Below the pieces are notes generated by a model. The model was not told where the DNA came from. It saw only the letters and a program-made list of their open reading frames with translations, and made no database searches. From Apostichopus japonicus (Eukaryota > Echinodermata > Holothuroidea > Aspidochirotida > Stichopodidae), in assembly GCF_037975245.1 (NCBI RefSeq), contig NC_092572.1, positions 8,625,001-8,689,000 on the forward strand: a DNA stretch of 64,000 nucleotides. Reading direction: 5' to 3'. A program made the translations under genes and the position numbers. The stretch's first letter is position 1; each line of letters begins with the position of its first letter. Below, one piece after another: positions 11,623 through 23,600 of the stretch.

Positions 11623-14600
11623 GTATTGAAGAAGTTGGCATTTGTCTAGGCCTACGTCAATAAGCTTCGAAATCTAGCATGTGTAGTGGTTGCGCTAACA
11701 ATAACAAATTTACCAGGCTAGGATTCGGGAGTAGGACTAAAGTTAGGTATAGATGCTCACAAATCGAAGAAGAGCCGAATACTCACGACAGACACACTAG
11801 CATTACCGAAACAGTATTGACTAGGCATGATAGAGTGATATAGTTTAGATGGGCAGCCTTACACATTACTAAGTGATATTAGAAACGACTATCGTTTGGT
11901 GTAAGCTTGTTACTATGTAGGCCTTTGCCTAAGTAGAATGCCAGCCGGTTATGATCCAAGTTAGGCTAGATTATGTCCCTCACATATGTGACAAGCAGGC
12001 CTAACCCAAAGTTCAAACTGTGAAAAACTGCGGAAAAGTAGAGGTACTAATTTAGAATCCGTACCAATCGACCCTACTTCCTAACCCCTAACCCTATTCC
12101 CTACTTCCTTACCCTAAGTTCCTAACCCCTAACCATATTCCCTACTTCCTAACCCCTAACCCTACTCCTTAACCCTACTTTCTAACCCCTAACCTTATTC
12201 TGCCGATTCGAAGTAAGCTTTCCCATTCATATGGTACGGATTCTAAAGTTAGGCCAAAGTAGATTCTGGAAGTCAAACTTAATTGACATTGACAAAGAAC
12301 TTGTGACGGGAGATGTGTAGGTTGGCAAGCCATTTGGCATTATGTAGGCCAGTTCCACAATGGTGTACATTGTACTTGATCTTGAATGATACCTTCCTGC
12401 AGAAATGCTTGTCCAGCATGTAAAAGTAAAATTATTGGAAGCAAACCCAAACAAACGATACAGAATCCTAGGCTACCGTACAGACCCCTACAAATTTTTA
12501 AAATTCTTTTTGCATGTGTACTGTATATAACTGTAAGTACTGGCTGCTGTTTATATGCACATGTTTCTAAATCTGAGCAAACTAGTACAATTTCATTATG
12601 TTAGTAAATACAGTTTTGGCCGGCTGGATCAGGAAATCAACATTTAATCGATTGGTTTCTTTAGGTTAAAGAGGGAGGGAAGGCGCAGGGGGGGGGGGGA
12701 TGTGGGTGAGAAAGTGAGCAAGTTGGCTATTCAGGTATCTTCATAATGAAATTATGAAGCAATGAAGCAACTGAAACCAGTAATGATGATAAAGCTTACA
12801 GTAGGGTTTTATTTTGCCACCATCATCATAGATCCTCTTACTAGAAGGAAGCTCTCGTCTCGGAGGATGGCTTCACAGCTGCAAGACAGAAGATGGGTCT
12901 GTACACGAGCTTGGCACCAGGAGCATCAGAGTAACTGGCCTTGTGGGTAAAAATACCTTAGATATGGTGAGTCAATTTTATACTCTATGTTGTTGACTCC
13001 TTAACAGTCTGGTATGTATATGTGTTTGTCGGTTCTAACTATATTATATTAATTCACAGAGCTCTTCTTTACCTGTCCCCTCACTATTATTGCATTTTTC
13101 CATCTGCCAGATCTATAGATTGGTAAGAAGTTAGCACTGTGAGTCCCCCATGAGCCACTTCCAGATCAGAGTTCAACTTCAATCCCCTCTTACCATAGGT
13201 GTAGGAGGCTGGAGGATGCAGCCCCCTAACCAAATATTTTTGTGAAATTTAGAGAAATATGCTGAGAATTTTTCGGGCACCTATGGAAAGAAAATCAATT
13301 GGAATGATGTAGCTACAGGAAATTAATAGTTTAAAAAAATCTCCTAAAGGTCTAAGCTTGCCTGACTAATTCACCTTTAATAATGTAAAAGTCTGTATGA
13401 TATACGTACATTAACATGTTGAATGCACGCGGAGCGCACGGAAAAGTTTGGTTTTATTTTTTGGGTGAGTCGTTACAGCACCCCCCCCCCCTTCATGGGG
13501 CTCCTACACCTATGCCTCTTCCTTCAGAATCTAGTAAGAACTAGTTGTGAGGTATGCGTCAGTCAAATTTATTCGTGTCTGAGATAATGTCCAGTTGCTT
13601 CAATTTATTTGCATGGAAGGTACTGATATGTCAATCTAGAAATTATGAACGGAAATTCTCTAGACCATTCAAGCGATGCCTATATGAAGTATCTTTTGAC
13701 ATTTTCACGCTTTTCCATTGTGTGTTGATCTGCAGTACAAATCGCCAAGGGTTTTTTTTTGTGACCATTCAGAAAACCACTACAACCAAACGGGGTAGGA
13801 GCCAGTGCCCCCCACTTTTTTCCAAAATAGCAAATGTGCCCTACTGACAAATAAAATATGCCCCTTTGATGAAGAAATGTATTTTGGATATCTTAAGCCT
13901 TTGTTAATTTTAAATAGAGTCATGTGCACCATAATAGTATTGATAGCATACATCATACATTTAAGTGATATGGCCGGTGTGTATCGGTTTATAGCATAAC
14001 AAACAGTGGTTGTGGAATGAAAAAGTGCCCCTCTAATGTTGTGCCCCCCTCGCACGTTTTGGAAGCTTCCTACCCCTCCGCAACCAAATGTAATACATTG
14101 GCCACACTCTCTTGGATGACTACGTGCCAGAAATATGCAGGTAGCATTATACACCTCATAAGTTCACTCACAACTCATGATATGGGCAACCCAGATCGTT
14201 GAATAGATTCATGGGCAGTATTTCACATCGAAAATAACAAAACTTCTTTTGAACGTCGTGAAAAATAATGAGACTTCCAGTTACCTTCCTTTTAACTTCC
14301 AGTTACCTTCAACGTCAAGTTTTTAGGCACTGGATATTTATATCTCGGTCAAAATACGTCTGAACGAGGTGTTCTCAACTTGAGTAATTGACCGTCACCC
14401 CAAACATGGAACAACCGATATACTGACAGGCCCTGTACATTAACCCTTGATGTCAACTTGGGAGAGGGGGGGGGAAAGGGTCAACATATATATACCTTCA
14501 CTGATGTCAAATTATTTGCAGTTGTCCATAACTGCACATGAAATATATCACAACTTATAACTTATTCTCCTTCTGTAACTACACAGCGTAATCTGTTTTT

Positions 14601-17600
14601 TTTTTTTCATTTTTAGGTCGATACTCTCAACTTGGAGACTAGTTTGCTACCCGTGACGTCGGCACACCCCGCCGTTAGTAACAGATTCTTGTACGCCGAA
14701 GGAAAGATTCACAAACTACCAGCGAGTCTTTCATCTCTGTTTCGACGCAGTGAGCCTCTGTCCAAGTCGCTGGCGGTACTACTAGCCAGAGAGCCATTCC
14801 GGAGAAAAGTCCCGGTAGACGACGAAAGCCTACATAGCTTCTTTGAAAGGAGATTCGGATTGGAGGTAAAGTAGAAACGATCTTGATTAAAATACTGACC
14901 ATGCACAGGTGGCCACTCTAGGGCAGAAATCCGGGCTTTTAGCCAGCCAAACTAGGCTCCATTCAATCAATCATATCTTTGTGGTAGGACTGAGATCTTG
15001 AGATGGGGTTTTCAACAAACACTTTAATAGAGTGGCATAATTTACTTTTCCATATTTCCACATCTATGAGCATTATATTGTTGGCCACCGGAATACACCC
15101 TTTAGTTATGTGTTGTATAGCTTGGTCAAAATAATGCAACAATATTAACCTAAGGCATTGGGGAAAGGTAGCTTCAAAGAGTTTCTTGTTCATTGTTCAT
15201 TTGTCTTGATGTATGATGTAGAAGTAACAATATATTAAGGGCCATTTGAGGACAGGACTGGTAGGTGTTCCCAGTTTGAATACCATTATACATAATATTT
15301 ACTCCATCAAGAAGAATTTAAAAAACATCCATTGACAACCGCCTTTTTTTGGGTCATAAAGTCAATTCTGTTAAGAGTACAAGCTATATTCACAGATTTA
15401 TTAAAGTTCAACTGTATTCTCCCGTCCCCCCCCCTCCCCCACTGCCCCCAAATATGCCAGAAAGTCTAATTATGGTCACCGATGCTCAGAATTCAGCAAG
15501 CAGTTTACTGAGACCCTCAAAGAATTTTGTCTCACAGAAATGTTTAAATGTCTGATTTGAATCCTCCTAACTGTGGCTGGAAATAATATGGAGGATCAGA
15601 GCCTATAGGATTAGGGTGGGCAACCTACGACCCGCGGGCCACATGCAGCCCGCCAGTGATTTTTTTGCGTTCCTTGAGATGTCTCAAGAAAAAGCAAAAA
15701 AATCAATCTATTTTACATCATCACAAAAAATGAGATAGCTGCTTAGAACTTATCGGCACTAATGATGCTGTCAGGTAGGCCTATTATCCCTGTTAATTAT
15801 CAACTGTACTGTATTGACATTATGTTTTTGTGAATACAGATTAAGTACAGACACCTATTGCTTGAAAGTCCTCGTAATCAAAGGTTTGAAATCAACAGCA
15901 GGTCGTTGGTTAGGTGCGGCCCAGTCAATTTTTCAATCCTTATATCTGGCCCATTTATTCAAAAAGGTTGCCCACCCCTGCATACAGTATGAAATAGTTT
16001 TCAAACTCCTCTGAATTTTAAGTATATTTCGGGCCAATGGTGATGACCATTGAGGAGAAGATTGCCTTCTGTAATATTCTTGGAATTACACACCTCTTCG
16101 GAAAGAAATCGATTTTTGTCAATCTCATTTCTATTACATTTCAGTTTGCTACCTACTTGGTGGATGCGTTCTGTCGAGGTATTTTCGCTGGCAAATCATC
16201 CGAGCTGAGTATCAAGTCATGCTTTCCGCATCTGTTTGAAATCGAACAGAAGTACGGCTCTCTCATTCTGGGAAGTCTTCTCTCAAAACGTGAAGGTAAA
16301 AAGTTTGTTGTCAGTATTAAAATGGATGACTGTAGGCACAAAATTAAAATTTTCATTAGAAAAACACTGCCGTTAGTCCAGGCTGCATATTTATACCACA
16401 ATTAATCGTTTGGGGGAAATGACCCTATAAACATCCAAGGCACATCAAAGAAAGTGGCTGGGCTACTCAGTCTAACACACAGACCATTACATAAGTTCCT
16501 CAAATTCAACACAAATCTCAATAGGTAAACATAACATCTTTATGAACTTAGATGACATTTAAGGACAAATGGCCATGAATGTCAGTGTGATCAGTGTGAT
16601 CAGTTGTTCATATGAATTTAAAAGAATTTGTTTTGGGTTGAGCTATTATAATTAATAAAACAATGAATGATCATTAACATTGAGGTCTGCACTGAGCGGT
16701 CGACATCATCATCAATTTCACCTTAAAGGAGCGTTCCAGAGACACAGCATATTTTGTAGGTGTGTAACTTGTAAAGAAGGAAAGCGGTTGAAAACAAGAT
16801 ATTTTATATTACTATACATAGTATAAATATTTATATAAATATTTATACTATGTATGTATACATGTATTTGTATGTATATTAGATCCTCCTGCAAGCAGGA
16901 ACTCGCGAAGAAGCCTCATTTGCTTATCAAAGCCACAAGCTGACCGAAGTCAGTCTCTTACATTTATATATAATGTCCATGATAATGAATTGTCAATTGT
17001 CAACAACTCTGTAACTGGACAACATACATTAATCTTTGGAGTGACTCGAACCGGGGACCTCATGATTGGAAGGCACCGGCGTTAACCACTGAGCTAACAC
17101 TCCCACTATTATGATGTTATTCCATTTATTTATACTGTATTCATTCGAGGAGAACTCGGTAAGCCATAGCTTATCTTCACCAAGGCCCTCGTTTACAAAC
17201 ATGGAATCAAGATTAGCCTAAAAGACAAAAGACGAAGAAAGAAAGAGATTAACACTCAAATACTTCCTTTATTTTTTTTGAAGTTTTTGAATTTCTGCCT
17301 AAAAAATTCATTTTTTTAAAGGACTGAAGACTTAGAAAGACCTCACAGGTCATTAAAAGGCAAACTTGGACCATTTAGGCTGAAGGTGATGAGTAGAAGC
17401 AATCAAACTGAGTGACAGCTTTATATATTGCATTCTCTCTATCATCACCTCTGAATTAATTGTGTTGACTTCCGCTGGGGTAAGATAAGGAAGACAGCTG
17501 TGGTTCCTTCGAGATACCCGGTAACTTACCGCAGAGTTAATTTACTTGATACGAATGCCTCGTTTCAAACTTCTCGTCATTAAAATTGACAGAGAAAAGC

Positions 17601-20600
17601 TTTTTTATTCTTTCTTCCTTTCACTGTTTTCTCTTTTTAATCAGGTGATTCATCAGTCGGTAACTCTCCTCTTGTCAAACGAGCCACCGCAGAGCGTTGG
17701 CTCTCCTGGTCTATGAAGGCTGGCCTTCAAGAGCTACCAGACAGGTTGGGGTCTTACCTGACGGAAAAGGACGTTCAGATATCCACAGACACACCTTGTA
17801 GGAGGATTGAATTTAAAGATAAGGTAAATTGAATGTTTTGCATTTGTTAACGGAGTTGTCTTTACATTGGACCCCTCCCTCAGTTGTGATGAAATGATGA
17901 ATTCATGCCCATAGAGTTGTGTACATTTTATGATTGCTAATAGTTGGATAATAATAGTTATCACGAAAATGCTCACAACATTCTGCTGTAAAGGCAAATG
18001 TAGTTCAAAGCACACATTTGAAACATGTAGTAATAACAATTTGCATCAATTGTGCCATACATTATAAATGTCAGTAATTTCTCAGAGAGCTACAAGCAAT
18101 TCTTGACTTTCTTTATAAGTTTCTTCTTTTTTTTTCTTTTTTTTTTTCATTTATTGAATTCCTGTTACATTATGAACAAAGAAACATTGCACATTTAAAA
18201 CAATACGACATAGGGTGACTAAGGCTGTTACAGAAACAACCGTTACTGTTACACACAAACAGAGATCTCAACAGATTACAGTAACGAAACAATCACAACC
18301 GAAGATAATTATATTTTCAATTTAATTTAAAAAAAAATTTAAAAAAAAAGAACCTTATTAGAAGTAGACAACTAACTAGGAAATTGATAATTTTTTTCAT
18401 AATTTTTTTTTTTTTCTTTGTTGCAATATATTTTTCTATTTCAGCATGTTTACATCCCTGATTTTCTTACATTTTCCGGCCCAGAATTGTTGTAATCCTT
18501 CAAGGATGTATAGCAGGGTTGTCCAACCTACGGCCCGCGGGTCACAGTGCGGCCCGCCGCAAGGTCCCGTCCGGCCAGCCAACCTCATTAATTTACAAAT
18601 GTACTTTTACCCAGGAATTCTTTTTTGATAAATTTCAGAGATCATTATATCTCAATATGAAGATTGTTTTGATACAGATCAGAAGGCTTGTGAAGTGTCA
18701 TTTCCTGCAATCTGGGGGTCTTTTGGGCGATTTTGTTTTTCTTGCACGCCACGCGCCAACCTACGGTGGCGCTCCGTTTGCATAGTAACTTCATTTCCCA
18801 TACAGACCCCTAGCGGGGCCACTGAAATTTGCCGCTCTGGCACGAAACCCTGGATATGCCACAGGAGCTTGTAGGCTCATGCGGCCCGTCCGTTATCATA
18901 ATCATTCGAGGTGACCCTCCTCATCAAAAGAGTGGACAACCCTGATGTATAGCATAAACACGTTTTGCCTTCAGTCTGAATCTCAGAAATCCCGAGACAA
19001 GACAAATATTGTATATTCTTCGGTCATTGTGCTATGAATAATGATGCAGCTTGATTGAGTTATATTTTGGTTTCTCTTTTCTTGCGTAACAGGTGGCCAG
19101 AATTCATACCAAGGATAAAGTGCTAGAGACGGAAAGGCTGTTTTGTTCCCTTCCTTCAACAAGTAATTAAAGTTCCTTCCATCTCTCCCCCATGTTTTAG
19201 TCTCTCTCATTGCCATGACGATACACATCATCAGTTGATTGGTTCATTGCTTGGTTAATGTAGATTTACTTTGTCAGATTCTTATATCCCTTCCCTCCAA
19301 ATCACTCTATATTATCACTGGTGTTGAGTTCTTCCTCATGTTTCCAGTTACATTGATCTCGGGGACAGTATTTTTGTTTAATTCAGTAGGCTACATCCTT
19401 TCTTCTAGGTTATGTTCTTAAGCAGTTAGTTTGTCCCTCCCATCACCCAGCCACAATTCCCCTTCCTCCCCCCTCCTCCCGCCTCCTCCCCTGGTCTCAC
19501 AGTTGTTAGATTCCAAGCTCAAAACCACCAGAATCGAGCCCTTGTCGACTCGACCGACTAAACCTTGCCTTGCAGCTAATTTCGCTGTTTTAATTTCACA
19601 GGAATGTAAGAATTCAAGAACATCTATTTATCTACTCTGTCAAAAGTATTTGTCTTGGCATTTCTTTGTCACAGATTTAGCTCCTCTCTTGGCGCCAGAA
19701 CATTCTGATCTTGCGAAGTCATTGTCTGAGATTCCCAGTGCGACCGTCGCCGTGGTCAACTTGGAGTTTCAGGGGAGTGTTCTTCCTCTACAGGTAGCTG
19801 CCCTATTTGATGCCTTACCTAGGTCAAAAGGTCAATCCAATATAGATAGTTCAGGTAGCTGCCCTATTTGATGCCTTACCTGGGTCAAAAGGTCAATCCA
19901 ATATAGATAGTTCAGGTAGCTGCCCTAATTGATGTCTGACCTAGGTCAAAAGGTCAACCCAATATAGATAGTTCAGGTAGCTGCCCTAATTTGATACCTT
20001 ACCTAGGTCACAGGGTCGACCCAATATAGATAGTGAAGGTAGCTGCCCTAATTGATGCCTTACCTGGGTCACAAGTTTATCCCTTTACAGAAAGAGGACA
20101 AAATACTCTCCATCAAAAATAATTACGGATTCTGGGATTATATGAATAAATTGCATCATTGTAATTTAACTTCCCTGAAAGCAAAGGGAATCTATGTGAC
20201 TGTGATGGCATGCGGCATTTGTGTGTGTATGGGTGTATGTATGTTTATGTATGTATGTATGTCTTGTCATGGCTGGTGAACAAGATAACTCACAAAAGGG
20301 CACGATGGATGGTCAGTGAGAGGAAAACATTTCTCATGAAGGTCAAAGCCAATTTGAGGTCCAAGTCTGAAAACTTTGTAAACATGGTAGCTTGAATGAA
20401 TTTCATACACAACCTGCAGATTCACCTTATACTCACCTTATACGGCGAATGAACGTATAGTTATCAAAGGTCATTAGAGGTCAACAGAAGTCAACATAGA
20501 AAACATCTTGTATATCTTGTATTAGATGATGATAACCATTGTAAACCCTTGCCAACCTCTCTCATGAAAATAGTTCATGTAACATTACAGATCAGATTTT

Positions 20601-23600
20601 TTCTTTCTAATGTGCAGGGGAGGGGGAGGTGAGGGGTGGTTGTGGATTTCATTGATATTAATACTTACTTATAAAATAGTGCTTGAGGAAGAACAAGGTT
20701 TTGGACAAACAGAATCACATAATTATGCGATACATTACTTTCATTTGTTCATAGAATTGTAGAATTATAGTAAATTGCATCGTTTGAACAAATGTACAAC
20801 AGTAAATTGTTAAAAAGTTTAGGATACAGATTTTCAAAAATTGCTGGAAATTAGTGACTAAGCTCAAGACCTTATTTGAAAATTAAAATGCTGTCTCAAG
20901 TTCAGACTATTTCTCTATATAGCGTTTGATTGAAATACTTCTTGTTTCTCTCCAGGGTTTCGGCTACCTGGTCCCATCTTGTGAACCGTCTAACGTCTTG
21001 GGAGTCGTGTTCGATTCCTGTACCTTTCCGGAACACGACACTCCCGTTAGGGAAACGACAAGAATGACAGTAATATTTAATTTTTTTGTAGTTAGTTGTA
21101 TGTATGTATGTATTGTATGTATGTATGTAAATATTTTAGATCCTCCTGCTAGCAGGAACTCTCAAAGAAGCCTCATTGGCCTATCAAAGTCGGAAGCTGA
21201 CCGAAGTCCGTCTCTTAGATTCATATTTAATGTCCATGATTATAAATTGTCAACTGTCAACATCTCTGTCACTGGACGACATACATTAATCTTGGAGTGA
21301 CTCAAACTTGGGACCTTATGATTGGAAGGCACCGGCGTTAACCACTGAGCTAACACTCCGTAGTTCTGTCAGCTTAACATCTTTAGTTGCATTTTATTAT
21401 CTTGGGGGGGAGGGGAGGGGGAAGGGGTGGGGAAATTAAGTTTACTCAATATTATCTCAAGTTAATAAATTGACATTGCCTTCATAGCTATATACTTCTA
21501 CTCTATACTGGTTGTTGCCCATTGTACCTGACAAATGTCTGTAACTTGTCATGCTACGGTGGGGGTAAAACAATACCATGATGATATATAAATGCAAATA
21601 CAGAGAGGAGGAGGACCGGGTTTTAAAAAGGAGCAAGTGTGGCTCTGGAGTCGTTAAAGGCGACTTCCATTTAGGGGTGGTCTGGGAGGTCCTTCAGAAA
21701 TAGTTAGACTTATAGAAAAAAATTAAAATTATAGACATGAAATTCTGCATTCTGAGACATAGTTAGATTATAAATTAGGTCTTTCGGTCTATATAAAAAA
21801 TTGTGCTAAAGACTACTTTCAATTTGTATGTCTGGGTGAGTTGTAAACCCCCCCAAATTACCCCCCCACTGGATTGGACACCTGAATACCATGCCATGCC
21901 ACACTGTCATGATATCAAAACAAGTTAAATGAATTAAAATGGTCCAATATACCAAAGTACTAATGTGTAACTTAAACAAGGCTATCAATCACAGTAGACA
22001 TATTGTGCTGGAAGGCCTTAGCAATGTGTCTTGTTCTCAACAGGTATATAACCCGTATATCATAACGGTACGTGCTGGGGCGGGTGGGGGGGGGAGAGGG
22101 ACATTTTGATGATGTTCCTACTGGTAACTGGTAACAATGCAATCATCTCTGGGCAAGAACATGTTTATGGGTGGAACATGAAAAGCGATATGAAAAATCC
22201 AATTTACGGGTAATTTTTAATCACAAACATTTTTTTTATTTCTCTGTGTCTGATACTTTTTTTTTTTTTTTTTTACTTTTCTTGTAAATTTTTTTTCGCT
22301 TTCAAATGTTTCTTTCAAATTCCTGCAGTGCATGATGGGTGGAGAATGGTTCGAAGAGCTCTTCGGTGACCCCGAGGTGGTGTGCAAAGACAAATTACTT
22401 CTGACGGCTTTGGAATCCATTAAGGCTCATTTAAATATTCATGAGAAACCTATTTACTCCAATGTGAGCGTTCATCGGGACTGTATACCACAGTACACCA
22501 TAGGCCACTCTAAAAGACTCGGTGAGTGGAGTATTGATAGAACATGTTACCATAAAAGGTCCTTAATTGTAAAAAGGTGTGCTTTGTTGCAGGTGCAAAG
22601 TAACTGGTAACATAAGTAGCAAAGCTTTCAATTTAAACCCAGGACCACATTTAATGTATCAATTTCTTAAGTTCATGTTATTTTCCGTTATTTTTTTTTT
22701 TTTCTGATCATGAAATTTTAATAATGCTAAATTTTTGCATGTTATTAACACAGTTAGGCATCTTTCTTACTTGTGTAACAATTTGGAAAGTTTACCCCGG
22801 GTTGTGTGAGTCACTATCTGTACTGGTATACTAGCAAAGATAGCAGTAGATTCGTACTCAACCTGATGAATTTGTACTCGTCCTCATGGAATTGTACTCA
22901 TCCTTAGGGGACATTTTGGGAAGACCAATATAGATTCTAGTGTAAGAATAAGTACTGTACTCATGACAAGAGCCTAGTAGCATGGGTACTCACAGTCATA
23001 TATCAAAGGGAAAAAGAATTCCTACTTGTACTCATACTCATGTTGTTGTAGTCATACTCCTGCTGTTGCACTCGTACTCATGCGGTTGTATTTTACTCAT
23101 GCATATGTAGTCGTACTCGTACTCATGCTGTTGTACTCATGCTGTTGTACTCATGCTCATGTTGTTGTAATCATAGTCATGCTATTGTACTCATGCTGTT
23201 GTACTTGTACTCATGCTGTTGTACTCATGCTCATGTTGTTGTAATCATAGTCATGCTATTGTACTCATGCTGTTGTACTTGTACTCATGCTGTTGTACTC
23301 ATGCTCATGTTGTTTTAATCATAGTCATGCTATTGTACTCATGCTGTTGTACTCATACTCATGCTGTTGTACTCATGCTCATGTTGTTGTAATCATAGTC
23401 ATGCTATTGTACTCATGCTGTTGTACTTGTACTCATGCTGTTTTACTCATGCTAATGTTGTTGTAATCATAGTCATGCTATTGTACTCATGCTGTTGTAC
23501 TTGTACTCATGCTGTTGTACTCATGCTAATGTTGTTGTAATCATAGTCATGCTATTGTACTCATGCTGTTGTACTCATGCTCATGTTGTTGTAATCATAG

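Noticed and set aside
12073-12200. A true chromosome end or telomere
   Set aside because: The CCCTAA-like words are short, impure and inside a gene's intron between inverted repeats.
17040-17103. A functional tRNA gene
   Set aside because: A and B boxes are good, but the T stem does not pair well and the sequence continues into a SINE body and tail.
19431-19674. Open frame extending 5' of PPOX exon 7
   Set aside because: Upstream part lacks family match; the acceptor at 19674 and the phase from exon 6 fix the true exon start at 19675.
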